From positions 1 to 64,000 of the forward strand of contig CP129018.1 in assembly GCA_020524525.2 (NCBI GenBank): DNA of 64,000 nucleotides. The letters run 5' to 3'. Positions 41,584-51,116 of this stretch are shown one piece after another (position 1 is the stretch's first letter; the number at the start of each line of letters is the position of its first letter). The notes beneath the pieces were generated by a model. That model was not told the origin of the DNA. It did no database searches and was given only the letters and a program-made list of their open reading frames with translations. This DNA comes from Bacillus tianshenii. Its GTDB lineage: Bacteria; Bacillota; Bacilli; Bacillales; Bacillaceae_N. The translations under genes were made by a program, and so were the position numbers.

Positions 41584-42495
41584 ATGAAGAAACCAAATAT
41601 TACAGTTATTGGCAGTATTAATATGGACCTTGTGACGACAGCAGAAATTGTCCCTGAACAAGGAGAAACCTTAATGGGAACATCATTTGATACGAATCCT
41701 GGAGGAAAAGGTGCAAATCAAGCCGTTGCTTCAGCAAAGTTAGGAGCAAATGTTACGTTTATTGGCTGTGTTGGCGATGATCCATTTGGCCAAGAGCTGA
41801 TTATGAATATGAAAAACCATGGGATCCAAACAGATCGAATTAAAACCATTACGGATGAAGCAACAGGAATTGCGACGATTATTTTGTCGAATGGTGATAA
41901 TCGGATTATCGTCGTGCCTGGTGCTAACAAATTCGTAAGTCCTGAGCTAGTCGAAGAAAACGAAGATATCATTGCCGAAAGTGATATTGTTCTTCTTCAA
42001 TTAGAGATTCCAATGGTAACAGTAGAAACAGCAGCTGCATTAGCAAAGAAGCACAATACGAAAGTTATTTTAAATCCAGCTCCAATTCAGTCCTTATCTA
42101 ATGAATTATTAGAAAGTGTCGAACATCTCACACCGAATGAGCATGAAGTAAAGGAATTGTTTGAACAAGCTGAACATGAAGAACAAAAAGCATTATTTAA
42201 ACAGCTTGAGAGCAAATTTATTATTACGAAAGGTTCAAAAGGTGTCTCATATTGTCACGACAATATCGTGAAAGAAATCGACAGCTTTGATGTTGAAGCG
42301 GTAGATACAACAGGAGCAGGAGATTCTTTCAATGGTGCCATTGCCGTGGCGCTAAGTGAAGGAATGGAGCTTGAGCGAGCTTGTGGATTTGCGAATGCTG
42401 TTGGGGCGCTTTCAGTAACAAAATCAGGTGCGCAAGGCGGTATGCCGACTAGAGAAGAAGTGGAGCGTTTCTTGCACAGTAGAAAGGGCGTGTAA
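41584..42495 (+). CDS. rbsK: ribokinase
   Basis: PfkB-family kinase that phosphorylates D-ribose at O5 after import; 303 aa. The sugar-binding start is [20 protein letters not shown]; the first PfkB signature is [20 protein letters not shown]; the second, with the catalytic base aspartate, is [17 protein letters not shown]. Nearby [10 protein letters not shown] and LTPNEHE are also conserved. ATG 41584 has GAGGTGGC upstream. It is the second gene of the operon and lies 4 nt before rbsD. Confidence 0.97.
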   Translation: MKKPNITVIGSINMDLVTTAEIVPEQGETLMGTSFDTNPGGKGANQAVASAKLGANVTFIGCVGDDPFGQELIMNMKNHGIQTDRIKTITDEATGIATIILSNGDNRIIVVPGANKFVSPELVEENEDIIAESDIVLLQLEIPMVTVETAAALAKKHNTKVILNPAPIQSLSNELLESVEHLTPNEHEVKELFEQAEHEEQKALFKQLESKFIITKGSKGVSYCHDNIVKEIDSFDVEAVDTTGAGDSFNGAIAVALSEGMELERACGFANAVGALSVTKSGAQGGMPTREEVERFLHSRKGV

Positions 42496-42499
42496 CAAC

Positions 42500-42895
42500 A
42501 TGAAGAAACACGGCATTTTGAATAGTGAAATTGCAAGTGTACTTGCAAAGCTTGGTCATAAAGATACTGTTGTCATTGCTGATTGCGGCTTGCCTATTCC
42601 AGATCAAGTGAAGCGAATTGACCTCGCATTAACGAAGGGTATACCTAGCTTTCAAGCGGTTCTTGAAGCTGTAGCAGCTGATATGGAAGTTGAAAAAATG
42701 ACGATTGCAAATGAAATCTCCTTACATAATGCTGAGCTTGAAGCAAAGGTAAAGAATTCATATAACACAATTGCCATTAACTATGTGTCACATGATGAGT
42801 TGAAAGAAATGTGCCAAACGGCAAAGGCGGTCATTCGTACAGGAGAAGTGACGCCTTATGCAAACGTCATTCTTCATGCGGGAGTGATTTTCTAA
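42500..42895 (+). CDS. rbsD: D-ribose pyranase
   Basis: Catalyses the pyranose-furanose interconversion of ribose so that ribokinase gets its substrate; a cytoplasmic ring oligomer in the family. The 131-aa protein begins [20 protein letters not shown], with the conserved ADCGLPIP containing the active-site Asp-Cys-Gly stretch, and ends with [14 protein letters not shown], as in all RbsD proteins. ATG 42500 is chosen because the family N-terminus begins there; the longer frame upstream overlaps rbsK and is not coding. It is followed after 1 nt by rbsA. Confidence 0.96.
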   Translation: MKKHGILNSEIASVLAKLGHKDTVVIADCGLPIPDQVKRIDLALTKGIPSFQAVLEAVAADMEVEKMTIANEISLHNAELEAKVKNSYNTIAINYVSHDELKEMCQTAKAVIRTGEVTPYANVILHAGVIF

Positions 42896-42896
42896 C

Positions 42897-44399
42897 ATGC
42901 CGACACAACCGTTAGTAGAAATGAAGAATATAAGCAAATCATTTTCCGGGAACCAGGTTCTAAAGAACGTAAATTTCGAAGTTCTGCCCGGTGAGATCCA
43001 TGCGTTAATGGGTGAGAACGGTGCTGGTAAGTCTACGATGATGAAGATTCTTACTGGTATATATGAACGAGATGAAGGGCAGATATTCGCAAAAGGCAAA
43101 GAGGTTCATTTTAAAGATGCGAAGGAAGCTGAGAATGCTGGCCTTGCCGTTATTCATCAAGAGTTAAACATTATACCGTACTTAACAGTTGCAGAAAATA
43201 TGTTTCTCGGTAAAGAGTTAACGATTGGTCGAACAGGCATCTTGCGTATGGGAGAAATGAAAAAGAAAACGAAAGAGTACTTAAGTCGTTTAGGTGTGGA
43301 CATAGACCCAGATACCCTAACAGGAGAATTATCAGTAGGTCAACAACAAATGATTGAGATTGCACGCGCTGTTGCCACAAATGCTGAAGTGTTAATTATG
43401 GATGAACCGACAGCCGCACTGACAGACCGGGAAATTGAAGCTCTGTTCAAAGTGATGAATGGGCTGCGTGAAGAAGGTGTAGGAATTGTCTACATTTCAC
43501 ATAGGATGGAAGAAATCTTTGCGATGTGTGACCGGATATCTGTACTGCGTGATGGTGAATATATCGGAACAAAAGCAATCAAAGAAACAAACTTCGATGA
43601 AATTGTCAAAATGATGGTCGGACGACAACTTGGAGAGCGCTTTCCGCAAAGAGAAACCAAGCTTGGTGATGAGCGGATACGTGTTGACAAGTTAACATGT
43701 GAAGGTAAGTTTGAGAATATTAGTTTCTCTGTAAAACAAGGCGAAATCCTAGGTGTGGCAGGACTTATGGGAGCAGGCCGGACTGAAATTGTCGAAGCGA
43801 TTTTTGGTTCTAGGTCGATAAAGAGCGGAAAAGTCTATATCGATAGTAAAGAGGTAAAAATAAAAAATCCACACGATGCGATTGCAGTGGGAATTGGTTT
43901 TATCACAGAGGATCGTAAAGATGAGGGACTTGTGCTTGGTTTATCTGTTCGTGAAAATATCGCCTTAACCAATCTAGGGAAAATTTCAAATAAAACAATC
44001 GTTTCAACAAATAAGGAGTATGAGCTGGTTGATAGCTTAATTGAGAAATTAAAAGTTAAGACAGCAAGTCGAGAACAAACGGTTAAATCATTAAGCGGTG
44101 GTAACCAACAGAAAGTCGTTATTGGAAAATGGCTCGGTATTCAGCCGAAAATTTTAATTCTTGATGAACCGACTCGTGGTGTAGATGTTGGTGCGAAAAA
44201 AGAAATTTACCAAATTATGAATCAATTAACAGAGCAAGGCGTGGCAATTATTATGGTTTCATCTGAACTGCCAGAGATTCTCGGGATGAGTGATCGTATT
44301 TTAGTCATTCATGAAGGAAAAGCAACCGCAACACTCGATTGTAAAGAGGCAGATCAAGAGAAGATTATGCAGGCAGCAACGGGAGGGGAACGGACATGA
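42897..44399 (+). CDS. rbsA: ribose ABC transporter ATP-binding protein
   Basis: Double ABC ATPase (500 aa) energising ribose import with RbsC and RbsB. The first cassette has Walker [10 protein letters not shown], signature [14 protein letters not shown] and Walker [11 protein letters not shown]. The second has a degenerate Walker A (GLMGAGRTE), signature LSGGNQQKV and [11 protein letters not shown], the asymmetric pattern typical of sugar type II importers. ATG 42897 lies 1 nt after rbsD, with GGGAG inside the rbsD end as its ribosome binding site. The TGA overlaps the rbsC ATG (ATGA), so translation is coupled. Confidence 0.96.
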   Translation: MPTQPLVEMKNISKSFSGNQVLKNVNFEVLPGEIHALMGENGAGKSTMMKILTGIYERDEGQIFAKGKEVHFKDAKEAENAGLAVIHQELNIIPYLTVAENMFLGKELTIGRTGILRMGEMKKKTKEYLSRLGVDIDPDTLTGELSVGQQQMIEIARAVATNAEVLIMDEPTAALTDREIEALFKVMNGLREEGVGIVYISHRMEEIFAMCDRISVLRDGEYIGTKAIKETNFDEIVKMMVGRQLGERFPQRETKLGDERIRVDKLTCEGKFENISFSVKQGEILGVAGLMGAGRTEIVEAIFGSRSIKSGKVYIDSKEVKIKNPHDAIAVGIGFITEDRKDEGLVLGLSVRENIALTNLGKISNKTIVSTNKEYELVDSLIEKLKVKTASREQTVKSLSGGNQQKVVIGKWLGIQPKILILDEPTRGVDVGAKKEIYQIMNQLTEQGVAIIMVSSELPEILGMSDRILVIHEGKATATLDCKEADQEKIMQAATGGERT

Positions 44400-45340
44400 A
44401 GCAATCACGATCTGTAAGTAGCACCTTGCAAAAACTCGGTCCATTACTCGGTCTTGGTTTAATCATAGTCATACTATCAATTTTAAGTCCAAACTTTTTA
44501 GCGTTAAATAATATTTTAAATGTATTGCGGCAAGTATCTATTAATGCCCTCATCGCATTCGGTATGACGTTTGTCATTTTGACTGGCGGTATTGATTTAT
44601 CGGTTGGTTCCATTCTAGCGCTTGGAGCTGCGTTAACAGCAGGAATGCTAGCAGCGGGGATGGACCCGACACTTGCAATGTTATTAGGTTTGCTTGCAGG
44701 TGCAGCAATGGGTGCGGTTAACGGACTTATTATTACCAAAGGAAAAGTAGCACCGTTTATTGCAACACTAGCAACAATGACTATTTTCCGCGGGTTAACA
44801 CTTGTGTACACAGATGGCCGTCCAATTACTGGCTTATCTGACAGCATGGTTTTCCAAATGATGGGTCGTGGTTACTTCTTTGGTATTCCAGTTCCAGTTC
44901 TTTGGATGCTCGGCTCTTATGCGATTTTATTCTTTATTTTAAAGAAAACGACGTTTGGCCGCCGTGTCTATGCGATTGGTGGGAATGAAGAAGCATCATT
45001 ACTTTCTGGTATTCGAGTCGATAAAGTGAAAATTTGGGTGTATTCCTTAACAGGGATGCTTTCAGCACTCGCAGGGATTATTCTTACGTCTCGTTTGAAT
45101 TCAGCACAACCGACAGCTGGAACAACATATGAGTTAGATGCGATTGCAGCAGTTGTATTAGGTGGAACAAGTCTTTCTGGCGGACGTGGCTGGATTTTCG
45201 GAACGTTAGTCGGTGCGTTAATTATTGGTGTGTTGAACAATGGTCTTAATCTATTAAATGTATCTTCGTTCTATCAGCAGGTTGTAAAAGGAGGAGTTAT
45301 TCTGCTTGCAGTATTACTAGACCGCAAAAAATCTGCTTGA
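44396..45340 (+). CDS. rbsC: ribose ABC transporter permease
   Basis: Membrane channel of the ribose importer, 314 aa, with about 8-10 helices. Family stretches are [60 protein letters not shown] (coupling-loop region contacting RbsA) and [20 protein letters not shown]. It starts at ATG 44396, inside the rbsA stop codon. It is followed by rbsB after 33 nt with a new AAGGAGG. Confidence 0.96.
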   Translation: MKQSRSVSSTLQKLGPLLGLGLIIVILSILSPNFLALNNILNVLRQVSINALIAFGMTFVILTGGIDLSVGSILALGAALTAGMLAAGMDPTLAMLLGLLAGAAMGAVNGLIITKGKVAPFIATLATMTIFRGLTLVYTDGRPITGLSDSMVFQMMGRGYFFGIPVPVLWMLGSYAILFFILKKTTFGRRVYAIGGNEEASLLSGIRVDKVKIWVYSLTGMLSALAGIILTSRLNSAQPTAGTTYELDAIAAVVLGGTSLSGGRGWIFGTLVGALIIGVLNNGLNLLNVSSFYQQVVKGGVILLAVLLDRKKSA

Positions 45341-45373
45341 TGATAATTAATTAACCTTAAGGAGGCATACAAC

Positions 45374-46309
45374 ATGAAACGTTGGTTAAAAGGTTTTCTA
45401 TTAACAGCATTAGCAGCTGTATTACTTGTCGGATGCTCGACTCAAGCTCCAGGTTCTGAGAAAGAAGAAGCAAAAGGCGGAGACGAAGGTGATGGTTCAA
45501 CTAAGATTGGTTTATCAATTTCTACATTAAATAATCCATTCTTCGTAACATTAAAGGATGGGGCAGAAGCACAGGCGAAAGAACAGGGTGTAGAAATTAC
45601 AACAGTTGATGCACAAAACGATCCTGCAAAGCAAGTTAGTGATATTGAAGATTTAATTCAACAAGGTGTCGATGTATTATTAGTGAACCCAGCAGATTCA
45701 GCTGCAGTTGCTTCAGCAATTGAATCGGCAAACAGTGCCGGCATCCCTGTCATTACAGTGGACCGCAGTGCTGAAGGTGGAGAAGTTGTTTCGCATATCG
45801 CTTCAGATAATGAAGCAGGTGGTGAAATGGCTGGTAAATTTATCGTTGAACAACTTGGTGGACAAGGTAATGTTGTAGAGCTAGAAGGTATTCCAGGTTC
45901 ATCTGCAGCACGTGAACGTGGCGCTGGTTTCCATAATATCGTAGATACTGAAGATGGAATTGAAGTTGTTGCAAAACAAGCAGCAGACTTCGACCGTGCA
46001 AAAGGCTTAACAGTTATGGAAAATATCCTTCAAAGTACAAAAGATGTGAGCGCAGTATTCGCACATAACGATGAAATGGCCCTAGGTGCACTTCAAGCTC
46101 TTAAATCAGCTGGTCTTTCAGATGTTATTGTAGTTGGCTTCGATGCAACAGACGATGCGGTCAAAGCAGTCGAAGAAGGACGCATGGCAGCAACAGTCGC
46201 ACAACAACCACAAAAAATCGGCCAACAAGCAGTAGATACAGCTGTAAAAGTGAAAAAAGACGAAAAAGTAGAAGAATTCATCCCAGTAGAACTAGAACTA
46301 GTGAAATAA
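45374..46309 (+). CDS. rbsB: ribose-binding lipoprotein
   Basis: Substrate-binding protein of the ribose ABC importer, 311 aa, anchored to the outer face of the membrane. The signal peptide ends in lipobox LVGC (Cys near residue 21), then a flexible E/G/S-rich linker, then a type I periplasmic-binding fold: IGLSISTLNNPFFVTLKDGA, VDVLLVNPADSAAVASAIES, ITVDRSAEGGEVVSHIASDN, VFAHNDEMALGALQAL. ATG 45374 follows TTAAGGAGGC. It is the last gene of the rbs operon, followed by an imperfect repeat and a terminator. Confidence 0.96.
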   Translation: MKRWLKGFLLTALAAVLLVGCSTQAPGSEKEEAKGGDEGDGSTKIGLSISTLNNPFFVTLKDGAEAQAKEQGVEITTVDAQNDPAKQVSDIEDLIQQGVDVLLVNPADSAAVASAIESANSAGIPVITVDRSAEGGEVVSHIASDNEAGGEMAGKFIVEQLGGQGNVVELEGIPGSSAARERGAGFHNIVDTEDGIEVVAKQAADFDRAKGLTVMENILQSTKDVSAVFAHNDEMALGALQALKSAGLSDVIVVGFDATDDAVKAVEEGRMAATVAQQPQKIGQQAVDTAVKVKKDEKVEEFIPVELELVK

Positions 46310-46381
46310 GAAAAGCGGAGAAAGGCGCTTAGGCTGACCGATTGCTGGAGCCTCTCGAACAGGGGACAAGCATAAGGCAGA
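46310..46381. repeat. GC-rich intergenic repeat of the AAAAGCGGAG...GACAAGCATAAG type
   Basis: AAAAGCGGAG at 46311, GCGCTTAGGCTGACCGA at 46325 and GGGGACAAGCATAAGGCAGA near 46362 resemble a dispersed repeat recalled from several Bacillaceae genomes. Only one copy is seen in this window, so the identification rests on memory. It sits between rbsB and its terminator. Confidence 0.4.
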
Positions 46382-46385
46382 ATGC

Positions 46386-46416
46386 GGGCAGATTGTTAAC
46401 AATCTGTCCGTTTTTT
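46386..46416 (+). terminator. terminator of the rbs operon
   Basis: GGCAGATTGTT / AACAATCTGTCC stem followed by GTTTTTT. Confidence 0.88.
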
Positions 46417-46482
46417 ATGTACTTAAAAGCTAGAATTGTTTGCTATAATTTTCGGTAGCATATCCAGAATGGAGGAAAGAAT

Positions 46483-46881
46483 ATGAAGCGTACAATACAA
46501 CTTTTGTCCCTTATTGGAAGCCTACTAATCATAGCTGCATGTGGAAATTCCACTACAAATAATGAAGGAACGGACAAAGGGTATACCGAAATTGAAGCAA
46601 CTGACGAAGTGAAATCCTTAATGGATGAAGGTGTACAAGTCATTGATGTACGTACATCTGAAGAATTTGCTGAAGGCCATATTCCTGGTGCTACACTTAT
46701 TCCATTGGATGAATTGTCAGATCGGACAGGTGAATTAGAGAAAGACAAGAAATATATTATTGTTTGTCGTAGTGGAAACCGTTCTACACAAGCAAGTGAA
46801 ATTTTAGTAAAAGAAGGATTTTCAAATATTTATAACTTCACTGGCGGAATGAATGGCTGGGAAGGTGAAATTGAAAAATAA
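46483..46881 (+). CDS. rhodanese-domain lipoprotein
   Basis: Small exported protein of 132 aa. A lipoprotein signal peptide ends IIAAC (Cys about residue 20), a short linker (GNSTTNNEGTDKGY) follows, and a single rhodanese domain fills the rest: VIDVRTSEEFAEGHIPGATL and the active-site loop IIVCRSGNRSTQA with its catalytic cysteine. Single-domain rhodaneses move sulfane sulfur or act in redox and sulfide handling; on the outside of the membrane its partner is unknown. ATG 46483 follows GGAGGAAAG. A strong terminator is shared with the convergent alr gene. Confidence 0.92.
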   Translation: MKRTIQLLSLIGSLLIIAACGNSTTNNEGTDKGYTEIEATDEVKSLMDEGVQVIDVRTSEEFAEGHIPGATLIPLDELSDRTGELEKDKKYIIVCRSGNRSTQASEILVKEGFSNIYNFTGGMNGWEGEIEK

Positions 46882-46914
46882 GAAGAGAGCAAACAGTGCT
46901 CTCTTCTTATTTTT
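46878..46914. terminator. bidirectional terminator between the rhodanese and alr
   Basis: AATAAGAAGAGAGC / GCTCTCTTCTTATT, a 14-bp perfect stem, T-run after and A-run before; overlaps the alr stop. Confidence 0.92.
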
Positions 46915-48085
46915 GATGGAAGAAAAGGTTTTGTTTTTGAATAACCTTGTTGTTTTCAATATAAATTCGTGGCACACGCTTACCAATCCCGCAGACAACT
47001 TCATAGTTAATCGTTCCCATTATTTGAGCGTTCTCATCTATTGATAGGAACTCTGAGCCATCTTGCCCAAAAATCGTGACAACATCCCCAACTTTTACCT
47101 CGCCTGCCTCTGTAATGTCTAACATTGTTTGATCCATGCAAATACGACCAACAATTGGAACACGCTTTTCATTCACAAGCATGACTGCTTGATTGGAAAG
47201 AAGACGGCTTAAGCCATCTGCATAACCAACAGGAATGGTAGCAATTTTTCGCTCATCATTTGTTGTATACGTACAACCATAACTAATAGAATGACCTTTT
47301 GGTAATGTTTTAACAGCAGCTACCTTCGTTTTGAAGTGCATCGCTTGCTTTAATTCAAATGGACGTGTTGGAATATCGGGGTCAGGAAGGAGACCGTATA
47401 AGCTAATGCCAACCCGCGTCATATCCAAATGCATATGAGGGTATTGCATAGTTGCAGCGCTGTTGCAGCAATGCTTAATTGGGATGTCAATCTTATTTTC
47501 TTCTAGGTAGCCTATCGTTTCTTGAAAGGTTGCAAATTGCATTTCTGTATACGATGGATCATCTGTATCAGCAGATGCAAAATGTGTAAAGATTCCCTCG
47601 AGCTTTACATGTGAAAGTGTGTTTGTGAGCTCTGCGAGTTGCAATGCAGTTTCCTTTGTTGTTACCCCAATTCTCCCCATGCCTGAATCTACTTTGAGAT
47701 GAACGTTTGCTGTTTTGTTATATTTTGTTGCAGCTTTATTAATAGCGTATAAAGCTTCTTCATCATAGAAAGTGAGTGTAATGTCATGTTCGACTGCTTG
47801 TTCAACAACACTTGGAGACGTATAGCCAAGTACTAAAATAGGAGCGTTAATTTGGCAGCGACGCAGGTGAAGGGCTTCATCTACAAGAGCGACACCTAGG
47901 TAATCAGCGCCCGCTTGTAATGCAGTTTTGGCAATCATTTCTGCCCCATGGCCATACCCGTCAGCTTTTACAACGGCCATTAGGCGTGTTGGTAGTTGAA
48001 CATGTTTTCGAAATCCTTTTATGTTATGTCTAATTGCATCAAGTGAAATTTCTGTCCAAGTGTCTCGGTAGCTGGCAAGGTTCAT
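46907..48085 (-). CDS. alr: alanine racemase
   Basis: PLP enzyme that interconverts L- and D-alanine, for peptidoglycan synthesis or D-alanine catabolism; 392 aa. The PLP-lysine motif is MAVVKADGYGHGAEMIA near residue 35. Further conserved stretches are VDSGMGRIGV, HCCNSAATMQYP, VGISLYGLLP, the catalytic-Tyr region SISYGCTY and VGRICMDQTMLDI. ATG 48085 is chosen because GAAGGAGAGAAG lies just upstream. It is downstream of ald on the same strand (86-nt gap with a hairpin), next to an AdeR-type regulator and an alanine symporter, so a catabolic role like that of DadX is plausible. Confidence 0.95.
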   Translation of the reverse strand: MNLASYRDTWTEISLDAIRHNIKGFRKHVQLPTRLMAVVKADGYGHGAEMIAKTALQAGADYLGVALVDEALHLRRCQINAPILVLGYTSPSVVEQAVEHDITLTFYDEEALYAINKAATKYNKTANVHLKVDSGMGRIGVTTKETALQLAELTNTLSHVKLEGIFTHFASADTDDPSYTEMQFATFQETIGYLEENKIDIPIKHCCNSAATMQYPHMHLDMTRVGISLYGLLPDPDIPTRPFELKQAMHFKTKVAAVKTLPKGHSISYGCTYTTNDERKIATIPVGYADGLSRLLSNQAVMLVNEKRVPIVGRICMDQTMLDITEAGEVKVGDVVTIFGQDGSEFLSIDENAQIMGTINYEVVCGIGKRVPRIYIENNKVIQKQNLFFHQK

Positions 48086-48114
48086 TTTCTTCTCTCCTTC
48101 GTTCATACAAAACA

Positions 48115-48137
48115 CCCCTCAAGCAAAACTTGAGGGG
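48115..48137 (-). terminator. hairpin between ald and alr
   Basis: CCCCTCAAG / CTTGAGGGG. On the minus strand it is followed by TGTTTTG only, so it is a weak terminator that may let some ald transcripts reach alr. Confidence 0.65.
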
Positions 48138-48171
48138 ATTATGTTTTCTCTATATAACATGTAGAAGCAAA

Positions 48172-49287
48172 TTATTGAAGTGCTGCTTCTACTGTTGTGT
48201 ATTCGTAGCCAAGATCACGTGCAACTGCTTCGTAAGTAACGTGGCCAAGTGCAACGTTTACACCTTTTGCAAGTGCTGGGTTATCAGCAACTGCTGGCTT
48301 AATGCCTTTGTTAGCAATTTGCAGTGCATATGGAATTGTTACATTTGTGAGCGCAATTGTTGATGTACGCGGCACTGCACCAGGCATATTTGCTACTGCA
48401 TAGTGTACCACATCATGCTTCACATAGGTAGGGGCATCATGTGTTGTAATTTTGTCAGCTGTAGCGATAATACCACCTTGGTCAACAGCTACGTCAACAA
48501 CAACAGAGCCAGGGCTCATTGATTTAATCATTTCTTCTGTAACAAGCTTTGGAGCCTTTGCACCAGGGATTAATACTGCACCAATTACAAGGTCAGATTC
48601 ACGAACAGCGTCAGCAATGTTCATTGGATTTGACATAATTGTGTTTACTTGATTTCCGAACAGGTCGTCTAATTGACGAAGGCGCTCTGGGCTAAGATCG
48701 ATAATGTTTACATCAGCACCAAGACCAACTGCAAGTTTTGCAGCGTTTGTACCAACAACACCGCCGCCGATTACTGTTACTTTACCACGTTTAACACCTG
48801 GTACGCCGCTAAGAAGAATTCCTTTACCGCCTTTAGGCTTTTCAAGGAACTGTGCACCGATTTGTGCTGCCATACGTCCAGCAACTTCACTCATTGGAGT
48901 AAGTAGTGGAAGGGTACGATTTACTTCAACTGTTTCATATGCTACTGCGATAACACCTTTTTCTTTAAGTGCTTTTGCAAGACTAGCTTCAGCTGCAAGG
49001 TGAAGGTAAGTGAATAGGATAAGACCTTCACGGAAATAACCGTACTCTTCTTCAAGAGGCTCTTTCACTTTCATGACCATTTCAGCTTGTGCCCATACGT
49101 CTGCAGCAAGGTCGATGATTTTTGCTCCAGCTATTTCGTATGCTTCATTTGTGAAACCGCTGCCAACACCAGCATCTTTTTCGATAAGCACTTCATGACC
49201 AGCATTACGGAAAGAAAGGACGCCCGCAGGAGTAATTGCTACACGGTTTTCATTGTTTTTAATTTCTCTTGGTACACCAATAATCAT
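48172..49287 (-). CDS. ald: alanine dehydrogenase
   Basis: NAD+-dependent oxidative deamination of L-alanine to pyruvate and ammonia, key for alanine catabolism and for spore development in Bacillus. The protein of 371 aa begins [20 protein letters not shown]. The substrate-binding Lys/His region is [20 protein letters not shown] with TYLHLAAE; the NAD fold is [20 protein letters not shown]; the end [20 protein letters not shown] is standard. The start ATG at 49287 is set by the family N-terminus and by TAGGAGGAAGAAC. An AdeR-like activator gene lies upstream on the same strand, and a cre-like sequence with two mismatches occurs about 120 bp upstream. Confidence 0.97.
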   Translation of the reverse strand: MIIGVPREIKNNENRVAITPAGVLSFRNAGHEVLIEKDAGVGSGFTNEAYEIAGAKIIDLAADVWAQAEMVMKVKEPLEEEYGYFREGLILFTYLHLAAEASLAKALKEKGVIAVAYETVEVNRTLPLLTPMSEVAGRMAAQIGAQFLEKPKGGKGILLSGVPGVKRGKVTVIGGGVVGTNAAKLAVGLGADVNIIDLSPERLRQLDDLFGNQVNTIMSNPMNIADAVRESDLVIGAVLIPGAKAPKLVTEEMIKSMSPGSVVVDVAVDQGGIIATADKITTHDAPTYVKHDVVHYAVANMPGAVPRTSTIALTNVTIPYALQIANKGIKPAVADNPALAKGVNVALGHVTYEAVARDLGYEYTTVEAALQ

Positions 49288-49573
49288 TGTTCTTCCTCCT
49301 ATATATTGATTCTCATCGTATCTTTTTTGAGCGCTTCTTATAGCGTTTCCCAAAAATAAAGAAATCATAGTGTCCAACGAAGACGCGAAAATATTTTCAT
49401 TTCTTCGTAAGCGTTTTAATAACTTTAATTTCATTATAATTTTTTATTTTGTAATTTTCTTTGTTTAGAAAAAAGAAATAGAAATTGTTTGTTTGTTAAA
49501 TTACACAAACGGAGAAGATAGATGGGGATAAATGACTCTTATATAGGCATTTTTCACCCATATAACGTCAAAT

Positions 49574-49600
49574 AAACCAACAAAACGAATTTGTTGGTTT
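49574..49600 (-). terminator. terminator of the AdeR-like gene
   Basis: On the minus strand AAACCAACAAA / TTTGTTGGTTT followed by ATTTGACG. It lies in the 327-bp gap before ald, whose remainder is A+T-rich promoter DNA without genes. Confidence 0.8.
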
Positions 49601-49614
49601 AGACAATAGCGAAA

Positions 49615-50859
49615 TTAACGTTGATATTTTAAGATTTTCAAGTCGATATATAGCGTTGTTTTTTGATTTGGGTCTTTTAAGTCTAATTCGCCTATTTCGG
49701 CAATTCTTTTTAAGCGGTAATTCATTGTGTTGACATGAATATGGAGCGATTTTGCTGCACGATTAATATTGCTGTCTTCATCAAGGTAGGCTTCAAGTGT
49801 TTCAAGTAAACTGCTATTATGCTTTTGGTCATAATCCTTTAATTGCTTAATTGTTTTATTTTCAAACTTTTCTGCTACTCGCTTTTCATAAATAACATCA
49901 AGAAATTGATAGATTCCTAAGCTTTGATAATTATAAATAGATTCAATTTCTTTTGGGAAGCGTGACTTAATTTTTAAGACACTGTTTGCTTCTTGATAGC
50001 TGTTCGAAACTTTTTGGAGGTTTTCATAAATAGTTCCGCAGCCTCCAGCGATATTTTTGACTGAGAATCGTTCGTTCATTTGAACGATGAAGGTGTTTAT
50101 AAATGTATCGATCGCTTCGTATGGTTGTTCAGGTAACTTAGGTGAAACGAGAAGAACGAGCTCATTTTGATCAATCGTATAGAAAACAACATTGACCTTT
50201 TGAGTTGTTTTCAACAAATATTCAATTTGTTTCTCGCTTTTTTGACGAATGACGTCTGTGAATTGCAGAACGACGACTGCAAATGAAGGAGGGGGCGTCA
50301 CTTGTAAGCGTTCAAATTGTTTAATAGCTTCTGTTTCAGAATCAACATGTCCGGTTAAGATTTGCCAAAAAAATTCTTGATAATTTTCTTCTTGTTTTTC
50401 ACGACGAATTTGTAATTGCATAAGCTGGTTCTTTGCTGATGTAGCTGCTTGTTGAAGAAGAGTGTAATCATCGTCGGTAAGTTTGCGGTCGACTTCAAGC
50501 GCCCAAATGTAACCGAGCACTTGTTGTTTCTTGCGGATTGCAATTGCAACTCGGTCACCAAGACCGATATCACTAATACTGTGTACACGCACAGGTTCGT
50601 CTTGTTTGTTTAATGCTGGAATGATGCCATCCTTCCAGAGAGTGTTGATCACTTTTTCAGGTACACGCCGACCGATGATAGTGGAAATACGGGCTGAATC
50701 TGTGCGATCATCATGCATACTATAGGCTAACAAGCGGTGATTAGCATCCTCAATTGTTATTGGACATTGAAGAGTTTCGCTGACATGATCGACGAAATTT
50801 TCAAGGTTTCCAAATGTCCCTTTGAATGGATTATCTTGATCGAACATGATTTTCATCAT
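49615..50859 (-). CDS. adeR: PucR/CdaR-family transcriptional activator, AdeR-like
   Basis: Regulator of 414 aa. An N-terminal sensory part (1-135, opening FGNLENFVDHVSETLQCPIT, GAF-like), a middle GGDEF-like remnant (about 165-300) and a C-terminal PucR-type HTH (about 345-410: LLETLEAYLDEDSNINRAAK, then LHIHVNTMNYRLKRI) are visible. In B. subtilis AdeR activates ald in response to alanine and lies next to it; the same position here supports this identity. The start may be any of ATG 50859, 50856 or 50847; the SD-like AAAGAGATAGG does not decide. It is divergent from the alanine symporter gene, which it may also control. Confidence 0.85.
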   Translation of the reverse strand: MMKIMFDQDNPFKGTFGNLENFVDHVSETLQCPITIEDANHRLLAYSMHDDRTDSARISTIIGRRVPEKVINTLWKDGIIPALNKQDEPVRVHSISDIGLGDRVAIAIRKKQQVLGYIWALEVDRKLTDDDYTLLQQAATSAKNQLMQLQIRREKQEENYQEFFWQILTGHVDSETEAIKQFERLQVTPPPSFAVVVLQFTDVIRQKSEKQIEYLLKTTQKVNVVFYTIDQNELVLLVSPKLPEQPYEAIDTFINTFIVQMNERFSVKNIAGGCGTIYENLQKVSNSYQEANSVLKIKSRFPKEIESIYNYQSLGIYQFLDVIYEKRVAEKFENKTIKQLKDYDQKHNSSLLETLEAYLDEDSNINRAAKSLHIHVNTMNYRLKRIAEIGELDLKDPNQKTTLYIDLKILKYQR

Positions 50860-51078
50860 CCTATCTCTTTAGTTAGAGTAAATCTAGTAAACGCATTCAA
50901 TATGATAGTAAATAGCGTATTGTATTGAAAAGAACAAATCAAGTTGAAAAATATATCCATTGCTTTTGTATATTAACACAAAAATGTAATGTTATATTTG
51001 CATAATTTCACGATAGAAATTGTTCACAAAAATGCTACAATTATATGCGGGAGAAACGAAAAAGTTTTGAATTGAAAA

Positions 51079-51092
51079 TGAAAGCGTTGACA
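51079..51092 (+). promoter_or_regulatory. perfect cre site before the alanine symporter gene
   Basis: TGAAAGCGTTGACA fits the CcpA consensus TGWNANCGNTNWCA at every position. It ends 24 nt before the start codon, so CcpA bound there would block transcription as a roadblock. Confidence 0.8.
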
Positions 51093-51116
51093 ACAAAGGG
51101 AGGCTGTTTTTACGAA

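Noticed and set aside
44365-44847. 160-codon open frame antisense to rbsC
   Set aside because: It mirrors codon positions of rbsC, has no ribosome binding site and no recognisable domain.
49405-49420. Cre site upstream of ald
   Set aside because: Two mismatches including a conserved G; mentioned only as cre-like.
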